A stretch of 64,000 nt of DNA from CAWBYL01 sp963793025 (GCA_963793025.1 CAWBYL010000004.1:186001-250000), one strand, 5' to 3'; shown: positions 47,967-57,946, counted from the first letter of the stretch. Made by a program: numbers and translations. The notes: generated by a model from the sequence alone, not told the origin.

Positions 47967-49559
47967 CTAGCGGTGCGTCGACACCCAGCCGAGCACACGA
48001 CGGACGCGGTCTCCGGCCGCCGCCGCCCGCGCGGCGTTGGCCCCGCAGGCGCCGTGCACCCCGCCGCCCGGATGGGCCGAAGCCGATGCCAGGTAGAGGC
48101 CCTTCACGGGAGTCTCGGCGCGGGCCAGGCCCAGCGTGGGGCGGAAGACGATCTGCTGGTGGATCTGCGCGGTGCCGAGGTTCTGGTCGCCACCGATCAG
48201 GTTGCTGTCCTGGGCCTCGAGGACGTGCGGAGGTTGGAGCTCACGGCCCCGGATGCAGTCCGAGAATCCGGGGGCGAAGAGCTCGACCCGCTGCTCCAGG
48301 CGGCGGGCGAAGCGTTCGACGTCGGACGGCGCCCGGAGCCCGTCCAGTTCGCCGGCGGCGTCGTGGCGGATCGTCTGGGGGACGTTCGTGTAGGCCCAGG
48401 CGCTCTCGGTGCCGGCCGGGGAGCGGGTGGGGTCGGCCGTGGTCATCTGGCCGAGCAGCAGGAAGGGATCGCTCGGGAGGGTCCCGCTGGCCAGCTGGGC
48501 GCTGGTCAGGGTCAACTCGTCGAACGACCGGGCGAGGTGGACCGTGCCCGCCCGCGACACGTCCGGATCGGTCCACGGGATGGGGCGATCGAGCGTCCAG
48601 TTCACCTTGAACGTCGCCGAACCGGGTTGGAACCGCCGCACGCGCCGGACGAATCCGGTGGGCAGGTCGCCCTCGTCGATCAGGTCCCGGTACAGCTTGG
48701 GCGCCACCACGTCGGCCAGGATCGCCCGGCGAGCCTCGATGCGCTCACCGTCAGCGGTGTGCACCGCAACCGCCCGACCGGCAGCGATCTCGACCTTCAC
48801 GACCCGCGTCCCGCAGCGGACACGACCACCGGAGGACTCCAGACGACGAACCATGGAATCGGAGAGCGCGCCGGCCCCCGAGACGGGAACCGGCCAACCG
48901 TGGGCCTGGCCGATCCCGGTGAGCATCCATCCGAAGAGGCCGCTCGCCGCCGCGTCCGGAGTCAGGTCGCTGTGCAGGGCGCTCCCGGCCAGCAGGAGCG
49001 CCGCCCCTTCTCCGCCGAAGTGCTCCTCGGCCAGACGCCGTACGGGCAGGAGCGCGGTCCGGACGAGCTCGACCAGGTCTCGGGGACGCTGGTGGACCGC
49101 GAGTCGGGCCCCGGCCCGAACCGGGGGGAACGGCGCCATGATCGAGCCGACGACATCGGGCTCCAGCGCGTTCCACCGTTTCTGCAGTGCTCGCCAGGCG
49201 TGGCCGTCGCCGGAGGAGAACCGGTCGAGCGACGCCGCCGTCTCGTCGATCTCGCGGGACAGGAGCACGGTCGGGCCGCCCACGGTGGGATGGGCGAGCA
49301 CCGCCGGGGCGTGCGACCACCGCAGGCCGTGGGCGCCCAGATCGAGACGCTTGATGTGGGGGGAGATGGCGGCGAGGGGATAGAACGCGCTGAACCGGTC
49401 CGTCACGAAGCCGGGCTCGATGGTCTCTCCACTCCGCACTGCTCCGCCGGCGTCGGGTTGGGCTTCGAGGACCACGACGTCCCAGCCCCGGTCGGCGAGG
49501 TCGTTGGCGGCGACCAGGCCGTTGGGCCCGGCCCCGATCACGACGGCGTCGACGATCAC
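47967..49559 (-). CDS. FAD-dependent oxidoreductase, phytoene-desaturase/CrtI-like
   Basis: A 530-aa flavoprotein of the NAD(P)/FAD amine-oxidase superfamily. The FAD-binding GAGPNGLVAANDLA is at the very N-terminus and followed by VVVLEAQPDAGGAVRS; the C-terminal FAD segment GLYLASASAHPGGGVHGACG is the hallmark of CrtI-like proteins (PYROXD2 type). GTG start overlapping the SRPBCC stop (GTGA). Members desaturate isoprenoids, or act on other lipids in non-carotenoid bacteria; no phytoene synthase is nearby, so carotenoid synthesis is not implied. Confidence 0.92.
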   Translation of the reverse strand: MIVDAVVIGAGPNGLVAANDLADRGWDVVVLEAQPDAGGAVRSGETIEPGFVTDRFSAFYPLAAISPHIKRLDLGAHGLRWSHAPAVLAHPTVGGPTVLLSREIDETAASLDRFSSGDGHAWRALQKRWNALEPDVVGSIMAPFPPVRAGARLAVHQRPRDLVELVRTALLPVRRLAEEHFGGEGAALLLAGSALHSDLTPDAAASGLFGWMLTGIGQAHGWPVPVSGAGALSDSMVRRLESSGGRVRCGTRVVKVEIAAGRAVAVHTADGERIEARRAILADVVAPKLYRDLIDEGDLPTGFVRRVRRFQPGSATFKVNWTLDRPIPWTDPDVSRAGTVHLARSFDELTLTSAQLASGTLPSDPFLLLGQMTTADPTRSPAGTESAWAYTNVPQTIRHDAAGELDGLRAPSDVERFARRLEQRVELFAPGFSDCIRGRELQPPHVLEAQDSNLIGGDQNLGTAQIHQQIVFRPTLGLARAETPVKGLYLASASAHPGGGVHGACGANAARAAAAGDRVRRVLGWVSTHR

Positions 49560-50020
49560 GGCGCCGAGCCCGAGGTGTCGCCCCCCGAGCTCCGCTCTCG
49601 CACCACGTCGGCGAGACGTTTGAGCGAGAGGTGGTTGCGGACGTGGGTCAGCGGGTCGAGCAACGGACGCACGGCGTTGCCGAGAGCTCGCGGCGCCGGT
49701 TCCTCCTGCATGGTCAGCACGCAGTGGTCGTTCTCGCCGACCAGGCGGAAGTCGACGACGGCGGAGACCAGCGGGCGTACTCGGACGGCCAGACGCAGCA
49801 GGTGGTCGGGTTCGATGGCCAGGACCGAGGTGGAGTCGGGCACGGAGAGCGGGCCGATGCCGATCCGGTGGTGGAACCGCTGGCCGACGAGAGGCCAGTC
49901 CGGGTCGATGCTGCGGATGTGGGCCGCGCCGATCAACCAGCTCGGATAGGTGGTCGGGTCGATGAGGCACTCGAACACCTCTCGGGCGGGAACGTCGAAC
50001 TCCCGGCTGCAGTAGGCCAT
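49556..50020 (-). CDS. SRPBCC family (START/polyketide-cyclase-like) protein
   Basis: A 154-aa hydrophobic-ligand-binding fold: starts CSREFDVPAREVFECLIDPTTYPSWLIGA, with central HHRIGIGPLSVPDSTSV and long C-terminal helix PLLDPLTHVRNHLSLKRLADVV. These proteins bind or process lipids and aromatic polyketides. It is coupled by a GTGA overlap to the CrtI-like oxidoreductase, suggesting that it delivers or shapes that enzyme's substrate. Confidence 0.88.
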   Translation of the reverse strand: MAYCSREFDVPAREVFECLIDPTTYPSWLIGAAHIRSIDPDWPLVGQRFHHRIGIGPLSVPDSTSVLAIEPDHLLRLAVRVRPLVSAVVDFRLVGENDHCVLTMQEEPAPRALGNAVRPLLDPLTHVRNHLSLKRLADVVRERSSGGDTSGSAP

Positions 50021-50042
50021 GTGCTCTCTCTCTGGTCGATCG

Positions 50043-50062
50043 CGGGAGGTGGGGGCCTCCCG
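50043..50062. other. Hairpin in the divergent SRPBCC/beta-helix intergenic region
   Basis: CGGGAGG-TGGGGG-CCTCCCG forms a 7-bp stem 22 bp upstream of the SRPBCC start. It may be a regulatory dyad or a leader hairpin. The rest of 50063-50297 shows nothing I can assign. Confidence 0.35.
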
Positions 50063-50297
50063 ATGGATCCTCGGCGATCATGACATCGCCCGTCCCGTGC
50101 TTCGAGCGGGCGCCGCCGAGGGCTCTCTACCCGCCGAGCGACGTTCGCCGTACCTGGGACGCAGATGGGCTCTGGAGATCTTCGTTTCGTGTTCACCCGC
50201 GGGGCCTGGGCGGGCCAACTGTGCTCCGTACCATCGCCCTCCACCAGCAGCGCATCACCTCTCGGGCGAGTCGCGTTGCGTTCCCCTCGGAGGATCC

Positions 50298-51656
50298 GTG
50301 TCCCTTCATCGCTCGCGTCCATGGGCTGGGCCGTCGCTCGTCCGTCGTCTCTCGACCACCGCCCTGGCCCTCGTGGCGGTGCTCGGGATCGGTCTCGGTC
50401 TGGTGTCTCGCGAGTCGGCTGACGCCGAGACGCCCCCGGCGATCTCGGCTCCCGGCGTCAGCTACGCCGGACCGCTGACCATCACCCGGGGCGGTACCTA
50501 CCGGGGCGCCTGGCAGTCGACCGACCCTCGGACCCCGGCGGTCCTCGTCGCCACGACCGAGCCGGTGACCATCGTCGACTCGGCGGTGAAGGGTCCAGGC
50601 ACGCTCATCCAGATCGCGGTGGGGACGGCGGCGCAGGTCACGGTGCAGGGAACCTACGGCGAGGGCACCAGCGGCGCGGCCGGTAGCGCCCGGTTCCTGG
50701 TCGCCGACACGGGCTGGACCTCACTCGTGGTGCGCGGCAACGACCTGGTGTCGACGGCGGGCCTCTGGCTGCACCAGGCCTCTCCGACGCAGTTGACGAT
50801 CGAGGCGAACCGGGTCCGCAACGTCATCGGGCAGGGCCCGGTGCAGTTCGTCCAGATGGACAAGGTCCAGTCGGGTGCCATCGACATCGGCTGGAACGAG
50901 GTCGTCAACCAGCCGGGGGCATCCAAGGTCGAGGACGTCATCTCGCTCTACAAGTCGAGCGGCGCCACCGCACAGACACCGATCCGGGTCCACGACAACT
51001 TCATCTGGGGAGCGTTCCCCGACCCGCTGGACGGCTCGTACTCCGGTGGTGGGATCATGGTCGGTGACCAGGGCTCGCTGAACGGCAACGTCCTCGTCGA
51101 GGACAACCAGGTCCTGGGCACGACCAACTACGGGATCTCGGTCGTCTGCGGGACGAACCAGACCGTGCGCGGGAACACGATCATCTCCTCCGGTCGCACT
51201 CCTGACGGGGCCTGGCTGCCGGCAACCAACGTGGGCCTGTCGATGGGGTCGGAGGCCGCCTGGGGTGCAGGGTGCACCACGTACGTGTCCAACTCGGCCA
51301 CCGGCAACGACCTCGGGTGGCAGAAGCAGTCGGGCCGCAACGACTTCTGGGTGCCGAACTGTGCTGACTGCTCCGGCAACGTCGCGCGGGCCGGCGCCGT
51401 CACCTACGAGTCGGAGAAGGCGGAGTGGACCCGCTGGCGGGCCAAGTCGGCTGATCGCCCCATCGGGCGGGCACCCGCCGCGGTCGTCGCTCCGGTCGCA
51501 CCCGCACCCACCACGACCCTTGCTCCGCCGTCGGCGACCCCGCCGCCGGTGGCGGGTGGGACCGACGCCCCGGGAGCTGGGGACGGCACGGATGCGCAGG
51601 CCGAGCTCGACCGGTTGCTCGACGAGCTCCAGGCGGTCATCGACTCCCATCGCTGA
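50298..51656 (+). CDS. Secreted right-handed beta-helix protein
   Basis: A 452-aa exported protein. The GTG at 50298 follows GGAGG by four bases and gives a signal peptide (RRLSTTALALVAVLGIGLGLV, cleavage near ESADAETP). Residues about 55-390 read as parallel beta-helix rungs with repeated N-x-V/I and GN elements (VVRGNDL, TIEANRVRNV, RVHDNFIWG, VLVEDNQVLGTTNYGISVVCG, TVRGNTIISSG), as in pectate-lyase-like proteins. A Pro/Ala/Thr linker and a short helical end (AELDRLLDELQAVID) follow. The catalytic activity, if any, is unknown. Confidence 0.82.
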   Translation: MSLHRSRPWAGPSLVRRLSTTALALVAVLGIGLGLVSRESADAETPPAISAPGVSYAGPLTITRGGTYRGAWQSTDPRTPAVLVATTEPVTIVDSAVKGPGTLIQIAVGTAAQVTVQGTYGEGTSGAAGSARFLVADTGWTSLVVRGNDLVSTAGLWLHQASPTQLTIEANRVRNVIGQGPVQFVQMDKVQSGAIDIGWNEVVNQPGASKVEDVISLYKSSGATAQTPIRVHDNFIWGAFPDPLDGSYSGGGIMVGDQGSLNGNVLVEDNQVLGTTNYGISVVCGTNQTVRGNTIISSGRTPDGAWLPATNVGLSMGSEAAWGAGCTTYVSNSATGNDLGWQKQSGRNDFWVPNCADCSGNVARAGAVTYESEKAEWTRWRAKSADRPIGRAPAAVVAPVAPAPTTTLAPPSATPPPVAGGTDAPGAGDGTDAQAELDRLLDELQAVIDSHR

Positions 51657-51700
51657 CCCCCGCACCGAAGGGCGGCGAGCCGCGATCCGGCGAACGTGGG

Positions 51701-53308
51701 TCAGGAGCCGAGGAGGTCGGCCTCGGCATCCTCCTCTGACTCTTCGACCTTGGCGGCGCGCGGGAAGTTCTTCCAGCCGAAGACGAAGGCGCCGACCGCC
51801 AGGACGAAGCCGATGGACTCGGCGAGGGCGATCCCGTTGGTGAACACGGAGTCGGCGGCGGCGACGACATCGTCGCGCTGGGCGGTGGCGCTGAGATCGG
51901 AAGGTGCCGGGCCGATGACGGCGGGAACGGCCTGGGGGTTGGCGTCGCCGCTGATCTCGTCGACGACCGCGGCTCGCTCGGTGGGGTCGGGGACGATGGT
52001 CTCGAGCTTCCCGGGCAGCTGGGTCGACACGACGATGGCCAGGACGCTGCCCATGATGGCGAAGCCGGCGGTGGATCCCAGGCCGCGCTGGACGCTGAGG
52101 ATGCCCGAGGCCATCCCCGAACGCTCGGGGCTGATGGTGCTCATGGCCACCGCGGTGGCGGGGGCGATGGAGAGCCCCGCTCCCGTGCCGACGAAGAACA
52201 GCCCGAGCACGGTCACACCGACCCCGTGCTCCACGCCGAAGGCGAGGGTGACGGCGCCGGCCGCAGTGAAGGCGACACCTGCCAGCGTGGGCCGTCGCCC
52301 ACCGATGTTGGCGGCCAAGCGTCCGGCGACAGGCGCCAGGGCCATGCCCGGGATGGAGAAGGCCAACAAGAGGACGCCGGTTCGGATGGCGCTGTAGTCG
52401 CGGATGTTCTGGAAGTACTGGGTGATGACGAGCAGGGTGCCGTAGGCGCAGAACAGCACGGAGAAGACGGTCACGATGGCCGCGGTGTAGGGGATGTCGC
52501 GGAAGACCCGCACGTCCATCATCGGGTCCCGGCTGCGGAGCTCGAAACGGATGAACACCGCGATCGAGGCCAGGCCGAGGACCATCGGCCCGATGATCCA
52601 CGGTGAGCTGAAGCCCCAGACGGGGGCCTGCACGAGGGCGTAGGTGAAGGCCCCGATACCGACGATGAAGAGGAGTTGGCCGACCGGGTCGAAGCTGTGG
52701 CCGACGGGGTCGCGTGACTCGGCCACGAACAGGTAGGTCAACACGATGGCGGCGCCGCCGATGGCCGGGTTCACGAAGAAGATCCACCGCCAGCCGACGG
52801 TGTCGGTCATGACGCCGCCGAGCGTGGGCCCGATGGCCAGGCCGACGGCGGCGATCCCGGTCCAGAGACCCACGGCCTTGGTCTTGGCCTTCGGATCGGG
52901 ATAGGCGGCGCCGACGAGGGCGAGCGAGGCCACGTTCACCACGGCGGCCCCGATCCCCTGGACAGCCCGGGCGGAGGCCAGCACGCCGATGCCAGGGGCG
53001 AGTCCGCAGGCCATCGAGGCCACGCAGAAGATGACCAGCCCGACGACGAACGCCCGTCGCCGACCTCGGGCGTCGGCCAGGGAGGCCGAGGTCATCATGA
53101 ACATGCCCATGGTCAGGCTGTAGCCCGCCACCACCCACTGGAGACCGCTCTCGCCCACGTCCAGGTCGGCCTGGATGGAGGGAAGGGCGACGTTCACGAT
53201 GGTGGCGTCCAGGAAGATCATGAACAGCCCGAGGCCGGTGGCGAACAGGATCAGTCCGGGGTGTCCGGCGTGCCCGCCGCCACGCGTGCTCGTCGACTCG
53301 GTCGTCAC
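51701..53308 (-). CDS. MFS drug-type exporter, DHA2 (EmrB/QacA) family, 14 TM
   Basis: A 535-aa proton-driven exporter. Helix 1 contains FMIFLDATIVNVALPSIQADL, the family's D1 motif; SLADARGRRRAFVVG is the loop 2-3 motif A; GWRWIFFVNPAIG is the DHA2 signature near helix 6. Fourteen hydrophobic helices are readable. The GTG at 53308 is chosen over an upstream in-frame ATG whose extension is Arg-rich and not membrane-like. The C-terminal tail is acidic. Substrate unknown; no dedicated regulator is directly adjacent. Confidence 0.94.
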   Translation of the reverse strand: MTTESTSTRGGGHAGHPGLILFATGLGLFMIFLDATIVNVALPSIQADLDVGESGLQWVVAGYSLTMGMFMMTSASLADARGRRRAFVVGLVIFCVASMACGLAPGIGVLASARAVQGIGAAVVNVASLALVGAAYPDPKAKTKAVGLWTGIAAVGLAIGPTLGGVMTDTVGWRWIFFVNPAIGGAAIVLTYLFVAESRDPVGHSFDPVGQLLFIVGIGAFTYALVQAPVWGFSSPWIIGPMVLGLASIAVFIRFELRSRDPMMDVRVFRDIPYTAAIVTVFSVLFCAYGTLLVITQYFQNIRDYSAIRTGVLLLAFSIPGMALAPVAGRLAANIGGRRPTLAGVAFTAAGAVTLAFGVEHGVGVTVLGLFFVGTGAGLSIAPATAVAMSTISPERSGMASGILSVQRGLGSTAGFAIMGSVLAIVVSTQLPGKLETIVPDPTERAAVVDEISGDANPQAVPAVIGPAPSDLSATAQRDDVVAAADSVFTNGIALAESIGFVLAVGAFVFGWKNFPRAAKVEESEEDAEADLLGS

Positions 53309-53538
53309 TGGGTCGCCACCTCGTGCCCGTCGTTGACCACCCGACGGATGGCCCGCCGAGTACTTCGCCCTTCGACCGTACCGCCGGAGGTCGCGTCGGA
53401 TCAGGACCGGCGACCGTCCCCGGGGCCACAGCGTGTTCCGCTCCTGTCGATCACCCACGAATGACGGCCGGTCAGGCAGCGCCTCCGCCTGCGCCGGCAA
53501 CCGAGTCCCCGCTGATGGGATCTTCGACCGTCCGATCA

Positions 53539-53554
53539 GCCCACGTCAGTGGGC
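53539..53554 (-). terminator. Short hairpin across the NarL-type regulator stop
   Basis: GCCCAC-GTCA-GTGGGC straddles the stop codon (53546-53548) of the response regulator. A weak terminator candidate. Confidence 0.3.
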
Positions 53555-54223
53555 GTCGCCGGGCACGACCAGGCCGGCGTCGAAGGCGATGACGATGGCC
53601 GCCGCCCGATCGCGCGCTCCCAGCTTGGTGAAGATGCTGCTGATGTGGCTCTTCACCGTGCGCTCGCCGACGTGGAGGGAGCCGGCGATCTCGACGTTGT
53701 TCGCGCCCTGGGCCATGAGCCTGAGGACCTCGTTCTCACGATCCGAGAGACGGTCTAGGGAGCGGATGGCGGCCTGCCGGGGACCGGACGAGCGGACGAC
53801 GTCGAGCAGGCGGGGTGTGACCCGAGGATCGAGCCACGAGCCGCCACCGGCCACCACCCGGACGGCCCGCACGAGGTCCTCCGCCGCGGTGTCCTTGAGG
53901 ACGAAGCCCTGGGCGCCGGCGCGCACGGCCCCCCAGAGCACGTCGTCGTCGTCGAAGGTGGTGAGCACGAGGACCGGCGGGGCTCCGGCCTCGCGGTCGA
54001 GGCGACGAGTGGTCTCGATGCCGTCGAGACCGGGCATGCGAACGTCCATCAGCACCAGGTCGGGTCGGTGCTCGGCCACGACCCGGAGGGCCTCGAGGCC
54101 GTCGGCCGCCTCGGCCACCACGGTGATGTCGGGCTCGGTCCCGAGAATGAGGGCCAGCCCGGCTCGAACGAGAGCCTGGTCGTCGGCCACGACGACCCGG
54201 AGGCCGCCGTCGTCGGCTTTCAC
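53546..54223 (-). CDS. NarL/LuxR-type response regulator
   Basis: A 225-aa two-component regulator. The receiver has the acidic pair in VVADDQALVRAGL, the phospho-acceptor Asp60 (DLVLMDVRMPGLDG), a Thr in VLTTFDDDD and Lys in FVLKD. The LuxR-type helix-turn-helix is at the C-terminus (LSDRENEVLRLMAQGANNVEIA through TVKSHISSIFTKLGARDR). The GTG start overlaps the kinase stop (GTGA), so the pair is translated together. It probably regulates the divergent MMPL exporter. Confidence 0.96.
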   Translation of the reverse strand: MKADDGGLRVVVADDQALVRAGLALILGTEPDITVVAEAADGLEALRVVAEHRPDLVLMDVRMPGLDGIETTRRLDREAGAPPVLVLTTFDDDDVLWGAVRAGAQGFVLKDTAAEDLVRAVRVVAGGGSWLDPRVTPRLLDVVRSSGPRQAAIRSLDRLSDRENEVLRLMAQGANNVEIAGSLHVGERTVKSHISSIFTKLGARDRAAAIVIAFDAGLVVPGDAH

Positions 54224-55419
54224 GGGGACGGCGCCGGACTCGGGTCGGGATGGAGCCGGGCAAGGAGGCCGCCGCACCGCGGGGCGTCGAGGTGGGGGAG
54301 GGAGCAGGCGATGAGCCAGCCGTCGCGGGCGGCGCCGGCCGAGAGGGTGCCCCCTCGGGAGGAGATCCGTTCCCGCATGCCGACCAACCCGAGGCCCTGG
54401 CGGTCGGCGGCGGCGACCGGTGCGGTCGGCGCCCCGTTGTGGACTCGGAGGTCGACCGAGCGGGGTCCGTCGACGACCACCACCGCGGCGGCCGCACCGG
54501 GAGCGTGCACCGAGACGTTGGACAGCGCCTCCTGGGCGACGCGGTAGAGCGTGGTGCCGGTGACCGGGTCGACCCTGGCGAGGTCGCCCTCGACGTCGAG
54601 CGAAACCCTCATCCCCGCCGCCCGATAGCCGGCTACCAGTTGCGGGATGGCGTCAGCGCCGGGAGCGACGTCGGCCGGCGCGCGGCGGACGCCCACGGAC
54701 TCGTCACGGAGCAGTCCGACGGTTTGGCGGATGTCGTCGAGGGCCTGGCGACCGACGTCCTCGGCCCGCTGGAGCGCCTCGGTGGCCCCCTCCGGATCGA
54801 CCGCCATGGCCCGGCGGGCGCCGCCCACGTTGAGCACCACCACGGTGAGGGAGTGGGCGACGATGTCGTGGATCTCGCGAGCGATGCGACGCCGTTCGTC
54901 GGCCGCGGCGAGCGTGCTCATGCGGATCTGGGTGGCCCGGAGCTCGGCGACCAACTCGTACTGGCGGCGCAGGAGATGCCCGCAGAACCAGGCGAACAGG
55001 ATGCCGGCGGCGAAGTACCAGTTGCCCTTCGCCTCCTCACCGCCGTGAAAGGTCGAGCACAGCGCCGGCAGGAGCAGCGCCCCGCCGACGGTCATGACGG
55101 TGAGGCCCCGGTTGCTGGTCTGGCTCGTCACGAACATGACGGTTATGAGGCCGAAGAAGATGCAACCCGGGGCCGGGGTGAGGACCGCGAACCCGGCGGG
55201 GACCAGCGTGGCCAGCACGAAGATCCACAGTCGCAGGCGGATTCCCGAGGCCACCACCGCCCACGGGATCAGCCCGATGGCCAGGAGCAGGACGAGGCGG
55301 ACCGACGCACCGTCGACGAGCACGGCGAACATCGCAGTGCCGAGGGCGAGGCCGGCCATGAGATAGGTGTGCCACTCGGGCCGTTCGACCGTGCAGCTGT
55401 CGGCGTCGGTCAGCCCCAT
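54220..55419 (-). CDS. NarL-type sensor histidine kinase
   Basis: Membrane sensor kinase, 399 aa. Residues about 20-165 hold several transmembrane helices with almost no extracellular loop, so the signal is probably membrane-borne. The HisKA_3 phosphorylation box is REIHDIVAHSLTVVVLNVGGAR, and the ATPase domain has the N-box-like TLYRVAQEALSNVSVHAPG and the G-box QGLGLVGMRERI. The ATG at 55419 is chosen because the upstream in-frame extension is antisense to the MMPL gene and not protein-like. Paired with the response regulator and divergent from the exporter. Confidence 0.93.
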   Translation of the reverse strand: MGLTDADSCTVERPEWHTYLMAGLALGTAMFAVLVDGASVRLVLLLAIGLIPWAVVASGIRLRLWIFVLATLVPAGFAVLTPAPGCIFFGLITVMFVTSQTSNRGLTVMTVGGALLLPALCSTFHGGEEAKGNWYFAAGILFAWFCGHLLRRQYELVAELRATQIRMSTLAAADERRRIAREIHDIVAHSLTVVVLNVGGARRAMAVDPEGATEALQRAEDVGRQALDDIRQTVGLLRDESVGVRRAPADVAPGADAIPQLVAGYRAAGMRVSLDVEGDLARVDPVTGTTLYRVAQEALSNVSVHAPGAAAAVVVVDGPRSVDLRVHNGAPTAPVAAADRQGLGLVGMRERISSRGGTLSAGAARDGWLIACSLPHLDAPRCGGLLARLHPDPSPAPSP

Positions 55420-55657
55420 CGACTCTGCCCCATCGACATGGTGCGACGGTAGCGGTTCGTCCTGCTCGGAGCATCGGCCCAGAGGCCATGAGCGGCCTCG
55501 TACCAGGGGCGGATCCTTCCGGACCGGGGGCGGTTCGGGGAGCCTTCGCTGGCCCTCGGCTCCGTCCGTGGGCGGAGCCGAGACCGGCCCCGTCGCCCGT
55601 TGCGGCCGGTCGGCGCGCCCTGCACTGTGGACCCCGATCCCGAGGAGAGGACCTTCC

Positions 55658-57916
55658 ATGTTCTTCACGCGACTCGGACGGCTCACCGTGCGCCGCCGAC
55701 GGCTCCTGCTCGCTCTCACCGTGTTGTTCATGTTCCTCGCCGCCGGGCTCGGCTCCGGGGTGTTCGGACGCCTGGAGGGCGGCGGGTTCGACGACCCCGG
55801 ATCCGAGTCGACCCAGGCCCGGCGGGTCCTCGAAGACACGTTCGGCGCCGGGGATCCCAACCTGGTCCTGCTGGTCACCGCGGGCGACGGTTCGGTCGAC
55901 TCCGAGGCCACCGCGCGGGCCGGCCTCGCCCTGACCGAGGCCGTGGCCGCCTCCGACCGGGTCACCGCGGCGCGCAGCTACTGGACGCTCGGGTCACCCC
56001 CGCCCCTTCGCAGCACAGCCGGCGACAAGGCGCTGGTGCTGGCTCGCGTCGACGGGACGGACAACGAGATCGTCGACGCCGTCGAGAGCATCAAGGACGA
56101 CGTCGCCGGTGACGACGGCGTCATCGTCGTGCAGGCCGGAGGGGGTGCCGCGATCAACGCCGACATGACCAAGACCCTCGAGGGCGACCTCAGCAAGGCC
56201 GAGAGCATCGCCATACCCATCACCCTCGTCCTGCTGGTCCTCGTGTTCGGCAGCCTGGTGGCCGCCGGACTGCCGCTCCTGGTGGGTCTGCTGTCGATCG
56301 TGGGGACGTTCCTCGCCCTGTTCCTCATCAGCACCGTCACCGACGTCTCGGTGTACTCGATCAACCTGACCACCGCCCTCGGCCTCGGCCTGGCCATCGA
56401 CTACAGCCTGTTCATCGTCAGCCGCTACCGGGAGGAGCTGCGCAACGGTCTCGAACCGCACGACGCCGTGGTCCGCACGGTGGAGACGGCCGGGAGGACC
56501 GTCGCGTTCAGCGCTCTCACCGTGGCGGTGTCGTTGTCCGCCCTGCTCGTCTTCCCCCTCTACTTCCTCCGGTCGTTCGCCTACGCCGGCATCGCCGTGG
56601 TCCTGGCCGCCATGACCGCCGCCCTCGTGAGCCTCCCCGCCCTGCTGGCCGTGCTCGGCCGCCGGGTCGACTCCCTGCGCCTGTTCCATCGCGACCCCAA
56701 GCCCGAGGGAACCGGGTTCTGGTACCGGGTGGCCACCGCGGTCATGCGCCGACCCGTCGTGGTCGGCGTCACGGTGATCGCCCTGCTGCTCGTGCTGGGC
56801 GCGCCGTTCCTGCGGGTGGTGTTCGGTCTGCCCGACGACCGCGCCCTGCCCCCGTCGGCGCAGAGCCGGCAGGTGTCAGAGGCCCTGCGCTCGGAGTTCG
56901 ACGGCAACTCGGGTGAGAGCTTTGCCGTGGTCATCGACGGCATCGGCGATCCCACGGCCCGGGCCCCGGAGATCTCCGCCTTCGCCGCCGAGGTGTCGTC
57001 GCTCGACGGCGTGGCCCGGGTAACCACCGTCACCGGCGTGTACCAGCGAGGGTCCCAGGTGTCGGCGCTGGCCTCCGACGGCGTCGACTACGCCCAGCCC
57101 ACCGGCACCTGGCTCACCGTGGTCCCGAGCATCCCCCTCACGTCACCGGCCGGTGAGGCCCTGGTCGGGGAGGTGCGGGCCCTCGATCAGCCCTTCGCCT
57201 TCGGGGTCGAGGGCCGAGCCGCCCAGCTCGTGGACACCAAGGCGGCCATCGCCGACAACCTGCCCATCGCCGCCGCCATCATCGTGGTGGCCACCTTCGT
57301 GCTGCTGTTCCTGGTCTTCGGGAGCCTGCTGGTCCCGGCCAAGGCCATCGTGTTGAACCTGCTGTCGCTGACGGCCACCTTCGGAGCGATGGTGTGGATC
57401 TTCCAGGACGGGAACCTCTCGGGTCCGCTCGGGTTCACGGCGACCGGGACGCTGGACGTCTCCATGCCGGTCCTCATGTTCTGCATCGCCTTCGGCCTCT
57501 CGATGGACTACGAGGTGTTCCTGCTCAGCCGGATCAAGGAGGAGCACGACCGCACCGGCGACAACTCCGCCAGCGTGGCGCTCGGTCTGGAGCGGACGGG
57601 CCGCATCGTCACCGCGGCGGCGGCGTTGCTGGCGGTGACCTTCCTGGCCTTCGCCACCAGCGGGGTGTCGTTCATCAAGCTGTTCGGGATCGGGCTGGCC
57701 CTCGCCGTGGTGATGGATGCCACCGTCATCCGCGGCCTCCTGGTACCGGCGTTCATGAAGCTGGCCGGCGAGGCGAACTGGTGGGCCCCCGCGCCACTGC
57801 GCCGGTTCCACGAGCGGTTCGGCATCTCCGAGACCGGGCCGGCCGGCCCACCGGCCGACGAGGTGCTCGACCTCAGCGACGGGACCGGGCCGCGCCGCAG
57901 CGAGCCGGTGGGCTGA
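55658..57916 (+). CDS. MMPL/RND-family lipid or drug exporter
   Basis: A 752-aa inner-membrane transporter of the MmpL/YdfJ type. Two repeats, each of one helix, a periplasmic domain and five helices: helix 1 at residues about 15-35, the first helix block about 180-360, the second block about 540-730. Proton-relay signatures are visible as LGLAIDYSLFIVSRYREEL in the first block and FGLSMDYEVFLLSRIKEEHDR in the second, the two GxxxDY motifs of MmpL proteins. A GAGGAGAGG site precedes the ATG. Divergent from the two-component system, which is its likely regulator; the cargo may be a lipid or a toxic compound. Confidence 0.94.
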   Translation: MFFTRLGRLTVRRRRLLLALTVLFMFLAAGLGSGVFGRLEGGGFDDPGSESTQARRVLEDTFGAGDPNLVLLVTAGDGSVDSEATARAGLALTEAVAASDRVTAARSYWTLGSPPPLRSTAGDKALVLARVDGTDNEIVDAVESIKDDVAGDDGVIVVQAGGGAAINADMTKTLEGDLSKAESIAIPITLVLLVLVFGSLVAAGLPLLVGLLSIVGTFLALFLISTVTDVSVYSINLTTALGLGLAIDYSLFIVSRYREELRNGLEPHDAVVRTVETAGRTVAFSALTVAVSLSALLVFPLYFLRSFAYAGIAVVLAAMTAALVSLPALLAVLGRRVDSLRLFHRDPKPEGTGFWYRVATAVMRRPVVVGVTVIALLLVLGAPFLRVVFGLPDDRALPPSAQSRQVSEALRSEFDGNSGESFAVVIDGIGDPTARAPEISAFAAEVSSLDGVARVTTVTGVYQRGSQVSALASDGVDYAQPTGTWLTVVPSIPLTSPAGEALVGEVRALDQPFAFGVEGRAAQLVDTKAAIADNLPIAAAIIVVATFVLLFLVFGSLLVPAKAIVLNLLSLTATFGAMVWIFQDGNLSGPLGFTATGTLDVSMPVLMFCIAFGLSMDYEVFLLSRIKEEHDRTGDNSASVALGLERTGRIVTAAAALLAVTFLAFATSGVSFIKLFGIGLALAVVMDATVIRGLLVPAFMKLAGEANWWAPAPLRRFHERFGISETGPAGPPADEVLDLSDGTGPRRSEPVG

Positions 57917-57946
57917 GGCGGGCCGCGCTCGGGGCCGACGCCCGCC
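57917..57946 (+). terminator. Hairpin after the MMPL gene, followed by short direct repeats
   Basis: GGCGGGC (57917-57923) pairs with GCCCGCC (57940-57946) directly after the stop codon. TCAGGCCCTCG then occurs three times (57948, 57960, 57974) before the convergent gene's stop. Confidence 0.5.

Noticed and set aside
47967..50020. Carotenoid biosynthesis cluster
   Set aside because: Only a CrtI-like flavoprotein and an SRPBCC protein are present; no phytoene synthase, cyclase or GGPP synthase is seen.
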